A stretch of 19,864 bases of DNA from RGIG2707 sp045600065 (GCA_045600065.1 JAZRXE010000084.1:1-19864), one strand, 5' to 3'. Positions 1 to 8,569 are shown, counted from the stretch's first letter. Numbers and translations: made by a program. Notes: generated from the sequence alone by a model not told the origin.

Positions 1-159
1 GGGACGGTTCTTCTGTGTTACCAGGGCATAAGAGCATAAGGGGACGGTTCTTCTGTGTTTATGAAGAACCGTCCCTTTGTTTTGCTCAATATGATTTTTA
101 GGACACAGAAGAACCGTCCCCTTGTTACGTCTGGACACAGAAGAACCGTCCCCCTGTGT
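1..159. repeat. Cluster of GGGACGGTTCT-core intergenic repeats (five copies)
   Basis: Five copies of the dispersed repeat lie here. Two read GGGGACGGTTCTTCTGTG or nearly so on the plus strand (1-17 and 40-57). Three are reverse-oriented (63-75, 103-121 and 135-153). Copies 41-53 and 63-75 are perfect 13-bp complements around a 9-nt loop and would form a hairpin. The last copy is a complete unit: arms ACACAG (135-140) and CTGTGT (154-159) enclose a 13-nt core. Short CTTGTTACG strings after copies four and five suggest local tandem duplication. The block begins at the window edge, so it may be longer. No gene is seen here; short reading frames through it only translate the repeat. Confidence 0.9.
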
Positions 160-181
160 TCCCTGTGTTCCCCTTGTTACG

Positions 182-1147
182 CTATTTGCCCTGCCATACC
201 ACGACCTGGGGGAAGGGGATCTCTATGTGAGCTGCATCAAGAGCCAGCTTAAGCTCGCGATTCATAATGCGGCGGGCAGCATAGATATTGGCCTCATCCA
301 CGGCAGCGGTCAGCTTGAGATCCACAGAGGATTCGCCGAGATTCTCCACACCGGCGTATACCGGAGCAGACGGGAAGACCTCGGGGTACATCTGGGGAAG
401 CTTTTCCGCCATATCCCTTATGACCTTTTCAGCAACAATCAGATCGGCATTGTAGGATATGCTCACAATGGAAACCGCCACCGAGCGGACTTCGGAAAGG
501 TTGACCAGTGTACGGATGTCCGAATTGTTGATTATCTTGATGTTTCCGCCGGCATCCGCGATCTGGGTCGACACTATTCCGATGGAGCGCACTGTGCCGC
601 GGAAGCCGTCAACACTGATTATGTCGCCCACATAGAAGCGTCCTTCGAATATTATGAAAAGGCCTGCAAAGATGTCTTCGATCAGCGACTGGGCTCCGAA
701 GCCTATGACCAGAGCCAGGATGCCAAGGCTTGCGATGACTGTCAGGATGTCAGCTCCGAGCATGTTCAGCCCGAACACTATGGCGAATATGATCACCACA
801 TATCGCAGCACATTTGCAAGCAGTATCTTCAGAGTTTCGGCATGCCTGTCTTCGAGCTTGATCTTGTCGAATACAAGGGCAATTATGCGCATTACCGCAG
901 CGCAGCAGGCGACCATAAAGATGACTGCCACTATCCTGAGAAAATCAAAGCCCCCGCTTTCCGTTCTGATGGGCATATAGCGGGAAAAATACGTTTCCTG
1001 AAATGTTGTCACAGCCTCCTTTTGTGAGGGATTCAGGAAGAACAGCATATCGGGGAAGCTCAGAAGAGCCATAAGCACCAGGATCACTGCCGATCCGATA
1101 AGGCTGCCCATACGGCCGCCTTTCTTTTTATTATCTGAAATTTTCAT
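182..1147 (-). CDS. Small-conductance mechanosensitive channel (MscS family)
   Basis: A 321-residue membrane protein, likely a tension-gated channel that releases solutes on osmotic downshock. Hydrophobic segments lie near residues 14-38, 68-93 and 109-130. The pore-lining helix is near 135-166, with the Gly/Ala-rich stretch LGILALVIGFGAQSLIEDI typical of MscS TM3. The beta domain follows (FYVGDIISVDGFRGTV, 171-186), and the C-terminal alpha/beta domain ends with the family signature IPFPQ (310-314). Length fits an MscS/YkuT-type protein with one or two extra N-terminal helices. The start is chosen because AAAGGA sits about 8 nt before the ATG. It lies 27 bp downstream of the cysteine-repeat gene on the same strand, so the two are probably co-transcribed. 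Repeats begin directly after its stop codon. Family assignment is firm; ion selectivity cannot be read from the sequence. Confidence 0.93.
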   Translation of the reverse strand: MKISDNKKKGGRMGSLIGSAVILVLMALLSFPDMLFFLNPSQKEAVTTFQETYFSRYMPIRTESGGFDFLRIVAVIFMVACCAAVMRIIALVFDKIKLEDRHAETLKILLANVLRYVVIIFAIVFGLNMLGADILTVIASLGILALVIGFGAQSLIEDIFAGLFIIFEGRFYVGDIISVDGFRGTVRSIGIVSTQIADAGGNIKIINNSDIRTLVNLSEVRSVAVSIVSISYNADLIVAEKVIRDMAEKLPQMYPEVFPSAPVYAGVENLGESSVDLKLTAAVDEANIYAARRIMNRELKLALDAAHIEIPFPQVVVWQGK

Positions 1148-1174
1148 TGTATTATCCTTTCTTGAGGTTTCTGC

Positions 1175-2851
1175 TTACTGAGGGATAGAGCGCACGGAAA
1201 TGACTGCAGAAGCTGCTGCATATTCCTGACTGTTCGAGTACCAGGATAAAACCATATAGCACTGACTGCCGGGGCTGATATCCATGTCCTGCGCCGTATT
1301 GATGAATCTCCCGGAGGTGGCAGTCCCGTTCAGGTCGGCCCTGTTCAATGTAATATAGCCGCTTGTTGTTGTATTCTGGGGATCCTTGACCATGAGGAGG
1401 GCAATGCCGCCTGTCATCCGGTCTCCGCTGTTCCCGTTTACATAATCGGGTTCTATGCTGAAGCTGAAAACACCCGTAGAGGAGTTGTAGCTCAGCTTTA
1501 GCGCGGATTTACCGCAGCGGATACACTCAGCCTCGTATTGTTCGCTGTATAACAGAGGGTAATCATGACCCAGCGCAGGCTCTGTCTGTTTAGTCTCCTG
1601 GCTGAGAACCTTGCCGCAGCGCTCGCAGCTTACGGTGTCGGTCCTTGTTCCCTCGGATGTGCAGCTCGCCTTCTTTTCGGTATATGAGGTCTTTTCGAGA
1701 TGACCCAGAGCCGGGATGATGCTTGTCTCTCTGCTCAGCTCCTGATTGCAGACGCTGCAATAAACTGCGGTATCATAATGACCGTCAGCGGTGCAGCTGG
1801 GTTCGGCACGTTTTTCCTGCACTGCGGCTGACGGAGTGTGTCCGCCCCTCGAGGGTATAGTCTGTGTGTTTCGTTTGATCTCTTCGCGGCATACGCTGCA
1901 GTAAACTACGCTGTCGAAGTGACCGTTGTTCGTGCAGTCCGCCTCGACTCTGTTTTCTTCAACAGCCGGCGCGGGCGTATGGCCAAGTGCCGCTATGGTT
2001 TGAGTCCGGCGGCTTATTTCCTCTCCGCAGACGCTGCAATAGACCACCGTGTCGGCAGAGCCGGGAGTCTTGCAGCCCGGTTCGGTTTTGTTTTCCTCAA
2101 CCGGTGAAGCCTGGATATGCCCTGTAGCAGGCAGTATTTTAGTCTCTTTGGATAAAAGCTCTCCGCAGACGCTGCAGTAAATGATCTCGTCCTCAGAACC
2201 GTCTGTAAGACAAGACGCCGCAATGTAGTTTTCTTCCTGCGGCTCTGCGGCAGTGTGGCCGGTGCTTGGAATGGGAATACTCCATGTGGTGCCGCATTCA
2301 AGGCAGCTGACCTGATACATTCCGTCGTTTGTGCAGTCGCATTCGGCGATTACAGTGCTTCCCTCCCAGTCGAATTCGTGAGGCGCATTGAAATCGCCCG
2401 TCCACAGGCCCTTTATCGAAGCCGCGTCTATTCCGGTCTGGACACTTGCGGCAGGCCTGTCCGCGCCGGAAAGCGCTTCTCTCAGTGCCTGAGCCGAGTC
2501 AGTTGCGGATGCATCGCTGTTTCCGACGGCTATTGCCAGAACTATTCCCGACACCGCCATGACCGCCGCTCCCCCCTGCAGAGCAGATTTGATCCAGCTT
2601 CGCCAGAAATTGTTTCTAATATTCTTCTCTCTTTCCCTTCGCTGCCTAAGTCCCTGCAGCCCGGGATCCTTTTCGTGTTCCGGTATGTTTGCGTAATGCA
2701 GATCCGCCTCATCCTCTTTTTGCAGCGTATCTGCCAGCTCCGAATACTCCGGAGCGCTGCTGCCTATCTCGGGCGCTGCCTCCGTGATCTCCGGATAGAC
2801 AGGGTTTTCCTCCGGAACCGGGTACTCCCTGTCTTGGTAAAGATCTCTCAT
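1175..2851 (-). CDS. Membrane-anchored extracellular protein with cysteine-pair repeats
   Basis: 558 residues. Residues 1-86 are acidic and Pro/Glu-rich and end in a basic stretch (RQRREREKNIRNN). One membrane segment follows at about 88-110, so the basic side should stay inside and the rest should face outward. Residues 171-446 hold about six repeats of roughly 40-45 residues: a lone Cys, an Asp/Gly-rich turn, then YCSVCGEE-like Cys-x-x-Cys, and an end like IPALGH. The spacing suggests small zinc-ribbon-like or disulfide-bonded modules; similar CxxCG...ATGH repeats are common in clostridial surface proteins. The C-terminal part (about 450-558) is Ser/Thr/Asn-rich and beta-like, without a recognised domain. 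The start is supported by GGAGGGAGG just before the ATG and by a candidate promoter upstream. The gene leads into the mscS-type gene. Binding partner and function are unknown. Confidence 0.85.
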   Translation of the reverse strand: MRDLYQDREYPVPEENPVYPEITEAAPEIGSSAPEYSELADTLQKEDEADLHYANIPEHEKDPGLQGLRQRREREKNIRNNFWRSWIKSALQGGAAVMAVSGIVLAIAVGNSDASATDSAQALREALSGADRPAASVQTGIDAASIKGLWTGDFNAPHEFDWEGSTVIAECDCTNDGMYQVSCLECGTTWSIPIPSTGHTAAEPQEENYIAASCLTDGSEDEIIYCSVCGELLSKETKILPATGHIQASPVEENKTEPGCKTPGSADTVVYCSVCGEEISRRTQTIAALGHTPAPAVEENRVEADCTNNGHFDSVVYCSVCREEIKRNTQTIPSRGGHTPSAAVQEKRAEPSCTADGHYDTAVYCSVCNQELSRETSIIPALGHLEKTSYTEKKASCTSEGTRTDTVSCERCGKVLSQETKQTEPALGHDYPLLYSEQYEAECIRCGKSALKLSYNSSTGVFSFSIEPDYVNGNSGDRMTGGIALLMVKDPQNTTTSGYITLNRADLNGTATSGRFINTAQDMDISPGSQCYMVLSWYSNSQEYAAASAVISVRSIPQ

Positions 2852-2891
2852 TATCCTCCCTCCTTAATATTATTAATATTCAATTGCTATA

Positions 2892-2920
2892 AATATATAA
2901 GATAACAATATTTTTTACAA
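2892..2920 (-). promoter_or_regulatory. Candidate sigma-A promoter for the cysteine-repeat/mscS unit
   Basis: On the minus strand, TTGTAA (2915-2920) and TATATT (2892-2897) are separated by exactly 17 bp. They lie about 40 bp upstream of the start at 2851. The placement inside the AT-rich divergent gap 2852-3042 fits a housekeeping promoter. It is a pattern match only. Confidence 0.55.
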
Positions 2921-2991
2921 GTAATTCCTGTTATGAGGCCGTCGTATGATGATAAAATTGCATTTCCCTGTATCATTGTGTCAGCAGAATA

Positions 2992-3000
2992 TGATATATT
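2992..3000 (+). promoter_or_regulatory. Extended -10 promoter element before M14 gene 1
   Basis: TG-A-TATATT (2992-3000) is an extended -10 element with no good -35 hexamer at 17 bp. It is followed by an AT-rich leader of about 40 nt ending in TTATTAGGAGGACAATT before the ATG at 3043. The same arrangement (TGn plus TATA-like hexamer, then a leader ending TTAGGAGG) precedes both other M14 genes, which supports the call. Confidence 0.55.
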
Positions 3001-3042
3001 ATTACTAGTTATAACCGTTACAGCTTTATTAGGAGGACAATT

Positions 3043-5550
3043 ATGAAAAAAGTGACAACCCCTAAAGAGTTTTTCGGATTCACACCCGGAGACGACTACG
3101 AGCTTGCCAGATGGGATAAGATCGTAGAGTACTTCTACCTGCTGGAAAAGGAATCCGACCGCATTCAGGTCAAGGATGTAGGTAAGTCCACCCTGGGCAA
3201 CCCCTTCCTGGAAGTGACCATCACCTCTCCCGAAAACCTGAAGAACCTGGAAGAGTACAAGGCTATCAGCATGAAGCTGGCTGACCCCCGCGGACTGTCC
3301 CAGAAGGAGATCGACGAGCTGGTTAAGAAGGGCAAGGCAGTATCCATCCAGACCATGAGCATGCACGCCAACGAAGTAGGCGGCACTCAGATGGCAGTAG
3401 ATCTGGCCTATGACCTCTGCACCAAGGAAGACGAAGAAGTTCTCCGCATCCTGGACGAGACCATTCTGGTCATGTTCCCCTGCGAGAACCCCGACGGCGA
3501 GATCATGTACACCGACTGGTACTACAAGTGGAAGGGCACCGAATATGAAGGTTCCGAGTATCCCATGCTCTATCACTGGTACACCGGCCACGACAACAAC
3601 AGAGACGCTATCTCCTTCAACATCGTGGAGACTCAGTACGTAGGCCAGGCCATGTATCATGAGTGGATGCCTCAGTCCTATCAGGATCACCACCACATGG
3701 GCCGTTACGGAGCCAGAATCTTCATCGCTCCCTACAAGGCAAGCCCCCTGAGACCTCATGTAGATCCTCTGGTCTGGAGAGAGCTCAACTGGTACGGCGC
3801 AAACATGGCTTACCAGATGGACGAGAACGGCCTGGACGGCGTTACCTCCGGCGCCCAGTATCCCTCCTGGGGTCACTATGGCTTCCACTGGATCGGCAAC
3901 TCCCACAACATCCCCTCCATGCTGACCGAATCCGCTTCCGCAAGAGTTGCAACTCCTGTATACATCGATCCGACTCAGCTGAAGGGCGACGGCGACAACT
4001 TCATGCCCAAGTATGAAGCTCAGACCAACTTCCCCTCTCCCTGGCCCGGCGGCTGGTGGAGAATAGGCGACATCGTAGCCAGACAGTATTGCTCTGCCTA
4101 CGCTCTGATGGATACCATGGCCAGAAACAGAGAGCAGATCCTTGCCAACACCGCAAAGAAGGCTTTGAATCAGGTCAAGAAGGGTGAAGAATCCGAAGAG
4201 TTCGCATATATCATCCCCGCAGAACAGCACGATAAGTTCGAGGTCAGAAACCTGATCAAGAGACTGCGCAACCACAACATCGATATCCATGTTGCTTCCA
4301 AGGCATTCACCGTAGGCGCTGCTACCTATCCCGCAGGCACCTTCGTAGTATTCCTGGCTCAGCCCAAGATGGGTCTGATCAAGAACCTGATCGGCAAGAC
4401 CCTCTATGTAAAGAACGCATGGACCAGAGATCCCCAGACCGGCGCCTACACCGCATTCGACTCTGCTACCGATACCATCAACGAATACATGAACGTTGAA
4501 GCTATCCCCGCAATGCAGAAGTTCGAAGGCTCCTTCAAGAAGCTGGAAGGCAGAGAGGTCGAGTACAAGTATGCAGTTCCCAAGAGCGGCAAGGTAGTCC
4601 TGTCCGCCAAGGAAAACAGTGTATTCAAGACTGTCAACGCCCTGCTCAAGGAAGGCTTCAAGGTCTACAGAATGGATGAATGCCCCTGGCATGATTTCTA
4701 TGTAGAGGGAGACGAAAAGGCTCTGGCCAAGGTCCTGAAGGCCAACCCCACAGAAGCCAAGGCTGCAGACAAGAAGCCCGCCAAGCTGACCGCTGTAAAG
4801 GCTCTGAAGATCGGTATGTATCAGAGATTCGACTTCGGTAATGCCGATGAAGGCTGGACCAGACTGTTCTTCGACAACAACGGCTTCGAATACAAGACCC
4901 TGCTGCCCGAAGATATCAGGAAGGGCCTCAAGGACATCGACGTCCTGATCCTGCCCTCCGACACCGCAGGCTACCTGCTGGGCGGAGAATACATGGACAA
5001 GGATCCTGCCGCTGCAAGAATGAAGAGCTTCCTGGGAACCTTCCCGCCCGGATACGAAAGCGGCTTCGGCGTAGGAGGCATGAACAACATCAAGGAATTC
5101 GTCTCCAAGGGCGGAAAGCTGCTGGCATTCAACAACAGCTCCAACGTCATTGTCGACTGGTTCAAGTTCGAAGTCAAGAACGTCACCAAGGGCGTTCCCA
5201 ACACCGACTTCAACACCCACGGTTCCACCATCAGATCCAAGGTCGATATCACCAACCCCGTTTGCTACGGTATGAACCCCGATACTCTGATCTTCCACTG
5301 GAACGGACCCTCCTTCGAGATCGCATCCCCCGCTCATGCAGACAACTACTGCATGCCCGTTCGCTTTGCCGATCACGATCTGCTGCGCTCCGGTCTGCTG
5401 GTAGGCGGAGAGGAATATATGGCAAACAAGGGCGCTGTGGTCACCTGCAAGTACGGCGAAGGCCAGGTTGTGCTCTATGCATTCAGCCCGCAGCACAGAT
5501 GCCAGACCGCAGGTACCTACAAGCTGCTGTGCAACTGCCTGTACAAGTAG
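3043..5550 (+). CDS. M14-type zinc metallopeptidase with C-terminal GATase1-like domain (paralogue 1)
   Basis: 835 residues, probably a zinc carboxypeptidase-like enzyme acting on peptides or amides. The zinc motif HxxE is H108-A-N-E111. NPDG (149-152) and GHDNNRD (182-188) match the substrate-binding region of M14 enzymes. YQDHHHMG (213-220) should supply the third zinc ligand, likely H217. E296 in MLTESAS is the likely catalytic Glu. Residues from about 588 to 820 resemble a class I glutamine amidotransferase-like fold without an obvious nucleophile Cys (ILPSDTAGY). Known relatives of this architecture are, as I recall, usually secreted, but the N-terminus (MKKVTTPKEFFGF) has no signal peptide, so a cytoplasmic location is inferred. 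AGGAGG precedes the ATG. It has its own promoter and terminator. The true substrate is unknown. Confidence 0.88.
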   Translation: MKKVTTPKEFFGFTPGDDYELARWDKIVEYFYLLEKESDRIQVKDVGKSTLGNPFLEVTITSPENLKNLEEYKAISMKLADPRGLSQKEIDELVKKGKAVSIQTMSMHANEVGGTQMAVDLAYDLCTKEDEEVLRILDETILVMFPCENPDGEIMYTDWYYKWKGTEYEGSEYPMLYHWYTGHDNNRDAISFNIVETQYVGQAMYHEWMPQSYQDHHHMGRYGARIFIAPYKASPLRPHVDPLVWRELNWYGANMAYQMDENGLDGVTSGAQYPSWGHYGFHWIGNSHNIPSMLTESASARVATPVYIDPTQLKGDGDNFMPKYEAQTNFPSPWPGGWWRIGDIVARQYCSAYALMDTMARNREQILANTAKKALNQVKKGEESEEFAYIIPAEQHDKFEVRNLIKRLRNHNIDIHVASKAFTVGAATYPAGTFVVFLAQPKMGLIKNLIGKTLYVKNAWTRDPQTGAYTAFDSATDTINEYMNVEAIPAMQKFEGSFKKLEGREVEYKYAVPKSGKVVLSAKENSVFKTVNALLKEGFKVYRMDECPWHDFYVEGDEKALAKVLKANPTEAKAADKKPAKLTAVKALKIGMYQRFDFGNADEGWTRLFFDNNGFEYKTLLPEDIRKGLKDIDVLILPSDTAGYLLGGEYMDKDPAAARMKSFLGTFPPGYESGFGVGGMNNIKEFVSKGGKLLAFNNSSNVIVDWFKFEVKNVTKGVPNTDFNTHGSTIRSKVDITNPVCYGMNPDTLIFHWNGPSFEIASPAHADNYCMPVRFADHDLLRSGLLVGGEEYMANKGAVVTCKYGEGQVVLYAFSPQHRCQTAGTYKLLCNCLYK

Positions 5551-5590
5551 TTCTTCAGCCGCGCAGTTCCCTGCGTAAAAGCAATCCAAA

Positions 5591-5620
5591 ACGCAGTTCC
5601 TTTCTCGGGGCTGCGTTTTT
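5591..5620 (+). terminator. Intrinsic terminator after M14 gene 1
   Basis: A 10-bp stem (5591-5600 with 5607-5616, two G-T pairs) around a 6-nt loop is followed by five T residues. It sits 40 bp after the stop codon of paralogue 1. The 3' untranslated segment before it is closely similar to that after paralogue 2. Confidence 0.8.
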
Positions 5621-5645
5621 CGTGTGGAGGACACAAGGGACACAA

Positions 5646-5831
5646 GGGGACGGTTCTTCTGTGCACCGGAGGAATTTTATCCGTGCACAGGGGGACGGTT
5701 CTTCTGTGCACCGAAGGAATATTATCCGGAAAAGTTCAAGAACTGATTTTATGCGTATCAGAAGAACCGTCCCCCTGTGTCCCTTGTGTCGCGTGTCAAC
5801 CCTTCTGTTGATGCACAGAAGAACCGTCCCC
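5646..5831. repeat. Cluster of four GGGACGGTTCT-core repeats between M14 genes 1 and 2
   Basis: This block makes up most of the 380-bp gap 5551-5930, which also holds a terminator and a promoter but no gene. Two plus-oriented copies (5646-5663 and 5691-5708) are followed by two reverse-oriented ones (5759-5774 and 5813-5831), so the block is a large inverted array. The second copy is a complete unit with 8-bp arms, GTGCACAG (5683-5690) and CTGTGCAC (5704-5711), around a 13-nt core. Degenerate CTTGTGT strings surround the reverse copies. Confidence 0.9.
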
Positions 5832-5875
5832 TTGTGTTCTCCTTGTGTTTGAAAAAGCATTCAATTATAGGAATT

Positions 5876-5886
5876 TGTGATATAAT
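5876..5886 (+). promoter_or_regulatory. Extended -10 promoter element before M14 gene 2
   Basis: TGTGATATAAT carries a perfect TATAAT (5881-5886) preceded by TGA (TGn, 5878-5880). A weak TTCAAT lies 15 bp upstream (5860-5865). The leader then runs about 40 nt to GCTTTTTAGGAGGAAATGTC and the ATG at 5931. It starts about 45 bp after the last repeat copy. Confidence 0.65.
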
Positions 5887-5930
5887 GTATTCAGGTTTTT
5901 ATAAGTTATAGCTTTTTAGGAGGAAATGTC

Positions 5931-8387
5931 ATGAAGAAAATCACAACCCCTAAAGAATTTTTCGGATTCACTCCGGGAGATGACTACGAGCTTGCCAGAT
6001 GGGACAAGGTCGTAGAGTATTTCTACCTGCTTGAAAAGGAATCCGACCGCATTCAGGTCAAGAATGTTGGCCCCTCGACCCTTGGCCAGCCATTCCTGGA
6101 AGTGACCATAACCTCTCCCGAGAACATGGCCGAGCTGGACGAATACAAGGCTATCAGCATGAAGCTGGCTGATCCCCGCGGACTGTCCGAGGCAGAGATC
6201 GCCGAGCTGGTAAAGAAGGGCAAGACCGTTTCTCTGCAGACAATGAGCATGCACGCAGATGAAGTGGGCGGCACCCAGATGTCCGTGGTACTGGCCTATG
6301 ATCTGTGCTCCAAGGACGATGAAGAAGTCCTGCGCATCCTGGATCAGACCATTTTCGTAATGTTCCCCTGCGAGAACCCCGACGGCCAGATCTGGTACAC
6401 CGACTGGTACTATAAGTGGAAGGGCACCGATTACGAAGGCACCACCTATCCCATGCTGTATCACTGGTACACCGGCCACGACAACAACAGAGACGCCATC
6501 TCCTTCAACATCGTGGAGACCCAGTATGTAGGTCAGGCAATGTTCCACGAATGGATGCCTCAGTCCTATCAGGATCACCATCACATGGGCCGCTACGGAG
6601 CAAGAATCTTCATCGCTCCCTACAAGGCAAGCCCCCTGAGACCCCATGTAGATCCTCTGGTCTGGAGAGAATTGAACTGGTACGGCGCCAACATGGCTTA
6701 CCAGATGGACGAGAACGGCCTGGACGGCGTCACCTCCGGCGCTCAGTATCCTTCCTGGGGCCACTACGGCTTCCACTGGATGACCAACTCCCACAATATC
6801 CCCGGTATGCTGACCGAGTCTGCTTCCGCCAGACTGGCAACCCCCGTTTACATCGATCCCACTCAGCTGATCGGTGACGGCGACAATTTCATGCCCAAGT
6901 ATGAAGCTCAGACCAACTTCCCCTCCCCCTGGCCCGGCGGCTGGTGGAGGATAGGCGACATCGTAGCCCGTCAGTATACTTCCGCATATGCTCTGCTGGA
7001 CACTATGGCCAGAAACAGAGAGCAGATCCTGGAAAACATGGCCAAGAAGGCACTTCACCAGACTGCACGCGGCGCTGAGGACGAAGATTTCGCATACATC
7101 ATCCCTGCAGATCAGCACGATAAGTTCGAGGTCAGAAACCTGATCAAGAGACTGCGCAACCAGAACATCGAAGTCTCTGTTGCCCAGAAGCCCTTTACCG
7201 TAGGCTCTGCCACATATCCCGCAGGCACCTTTGTGGTATTCCTGGCTCAGCCCAAGTTCGGCCTCATCAAGAACCTGATCGGCAAGACCCTCTATGTAAA
7301 GAACGCATGGACCAGAGATCCCAAGACCGGTGCCTACACCGCCTTCGACTCTGCAACCGATACCATCAACGAATACATGAACGTGGCAGCCATCCCTGCA
7401 GGCCAGCCCTTCGAAGGCAGCTTCAAGAAGCTGGAAGGCAGAGAAGTCGAGTACAAGTATGCGCTGCCCAAGGGAGGAAAGGTAGTCCTGTCCGCCAAGG
7501 AAAACAGCGTGTTCATGACAGTCAACGCCCTGCTCAAGGAAGGCTTCAAGGTCTACAGATGCGATGAGTGTCCGTGGCATGACTTCTATGCAGAGGGAGA
7601 CGAAAAGGCTCTGGCTAAGATCCTGAAGGCTTATCCCACCGAAGCAAGAGCTGTGGAGAAGAAGCCCGCCAAGCTGACCGCAGTAAAGGCTCTGAAGATC
7701 GGAATGTATCAGAGATACAACACCGGCAACGCCGATGAAGGCTGGACAAGGCTGTTCTTCGACACCTACGGCTTCGAATACAAGACCCTGCTGCCCGAAG
7801 ACATCAAGAAGGGCATTAAGGGCATAGATGTTCTGATCCTGCCCTCCGACACCGCAGGCTACCTGCTTGGCGGAGACTATCTGAAGAACGATCCCGCTGC
7901 TGCTTCCATGATGAGATACTACGGCAGATTCGCCCCCGGCTATGAGAGCGGCTTCGGCGTAGAAGGCATGAACAACATCAAGGAATTCGTCTCTAAGGGC
8001 GGCAAGCTGCTGGCATTCAACAACAGCTCCAACGTGATCATCGACTGGTTCGATCTGGAGGTCAGAAACGTGACCAAGGGAGTTCCCAACACCGACTTCA
8101 ACACTCACGGCTCCACCATCAGATCCAAGGTCGACATTACCGATCCCGTCTGCTACGGCATGAATCCCGATACACTGATCTTCCACTGGAACGGACCTTC
8201 CTTCGAGATCAGCTCCGCTATCGATGCTGACAAGTATAAGATGCCCGTTCGCTTTGCGGATCACGATCTGCTGCGCTCCGGTCTGCTGGTAGGCGGAGAC
8301 GAATATATGGCAGGCAAGGGTGCCGTTGTCACCTGCAATTACGGCAAGGGCGATGTGGTGCTCTATGCATTCAGCCCGCAGCACTGA
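5931..8387 (+). CDS. M14-type zinc metallopeptidase, paralogue 2, with premature stop (818 aa)
   Basis: By my residue count it is about 87-88% identical to paralogue 1 and keeps every motif: H108-x-x-E111, NPDG 149-152, GHDNNRD 182-188, YQDHHHMG 213-220 and E296. The frame stops at TGA (8385-8387), exactly where paralogues 1 and 3 have Arg (paralogue 1 codon AGA). Reading on in frame gives 16 more residues (CQTAGTYKLLCNCLYK) and a TAG at 8436-8438. Total length would then be 835, the same as both paralogues, so a single A-to-T change, stop readthrough or a sequencing error could explain it. The lost tail is only 17 residues at the end of the GATase-like domain, so the peptidase domain should be intact. 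AGGAGG precedes the start. No signal peptide is present. Most differences from paralogue 1 are scattered surface-type substitutions. Confidence 0.87.
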   Translation: MKKITTPKEFFGFTPGDDYELARWDKVVEYFYLLEKESDRIQVKNVGPSTLGQPFLEVTITSPENMAELDEYKAISMKLADPRGLSEAEIAELVKKGKTVSLQTMSMHADEVGGTQMSVVLAYDLCSKDDEEVLRILDQTIFVMFPCENPDGQIWYTDWYYKWKGTDYEGTTYPMLYHWYTGHDNNRDAISFNIVETQYVGQAMFHEWMPQSYQDHHHMGRYGARIFIAPYKASPLRPHVDPLVWRELNWYGANMAYQMDENGLDGVTSGAQYPSWGHYGFHWMTNSHNIPGMLTESASARLATPVYIDPTQLIGDGDNFMPKYEAQTNFPSPWPGGWWRIGDIVARQYTSAYALLDTMARNREQILENMAKKALHQTARGAEDEDFAYIIPADQHDKFEVRNLIKRLRNQNIEVSVAQKPFTVGSATYPAGTFVVFLAQPKFGLIKNLIGKTLYVKNAWTRDPKTGAYTAFDSATDTINEYMNVAAIPAGQPFEGSFKKLEGREVEYKYALPKGGKVVLSAKENSVFMTVNALLKEGFKVYRCDECPWHDFYAEGDEKALAKILKAYPTEARAVEKKPAKLTAVKALKIGMYQRYNTGNADEGWTRLFFDTYGFEYKTLLPEDIKKGIKGIDVLILPSDTAGYLLGGDYLKNDPAAASMMRYYGRFAPGYESGFGVEGMNNIKEFVSKGGKLLAFNNSSNVIIDWFDLEVRNVTKGVPNTDFNTHGSTIRSKVDITDPVCYGMNPDTLIFHWNGPSFEISSAIDADKYKMPVRFADHDLLRSGLLVGGDEYMAGKGAVVTCNYGKGDVVLYAFSPQH

Positions 8388-8480
8388 TGCCAGACCGCAG
8401 GTACCTACAAGCTGCTTTGCAACTGCCTGTATAAGTAGTTCTTCAGCCGCACAGTTACCTGTGTAAACAGCAATACAAAA

Positions 8481-8506
8481 CGCAGCCTCCCGGGGCTGCG
8501 TTTTTT
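8481..8506 (+). terminator. Intrinsic terminator after M14 gene 2
   Basis: Stem CGCAGCC (8481-8487) pairs with GGCTGCG (8494-8500) and is followed by six T residues. It corresponds in position and sequence to the terminator of paralogue 1, including the shared CTTCAGCCGC-type 3' untranslated segment. The duplicated unit therefore extends past the coding region. Confidence 0.82.
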
Positions 8507-8512
8507 GTGCAT

Positions 8513-8569
8513 GACACAAGGGGGCGGTTCTTCTGTGCTTCGCGCACAGAAGAACCGTCCCCTTGTGTC
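8513..8569. repeat. Long perfect-type hairpin built from two repeat copies
   Basis: Two 26-nt arms (8513-8538 and 8544-8569) around a 5-nt loop (TTCGC) are complementary except for one G-T position. Each arm contains the core GGGGNCGGTTCTTCTGTG. The element lies between the converging M14 gene 2 and the SIR2 gene, directly after the terminator. It could block read-through in both directions, but it lacks a T-tract on the plus strand. Confidence 0.92.

Noticed and set aside
55..252. Short reading frames through the repeat clusters, with endings such as RTVPLC or EEPSPC.
   Set aside because: They only translate the repeat core in different frames; no ribosome binding sites or protein-like extensions support them.
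122..1027. A 301-codon plus-strand frame through the channel gene.
   Set aside because: It is a shadow of the MscS-family gene, which has clear family motifs on the minus strand.
1..5831. CRISPR array formed by the intergenic repeats.
   Set aside because: The copies vary in orientation, spacing and arms, and are spread over many gaps. There are no regular spacers and no cas genes.
8385..8438. Selenocysteine at the TGA of M14 paralogue 2.
   Set aside because: Both paralogues have Arg, not Cys, at this position, and I see no convincing SECIS-like hairpin just downstream.
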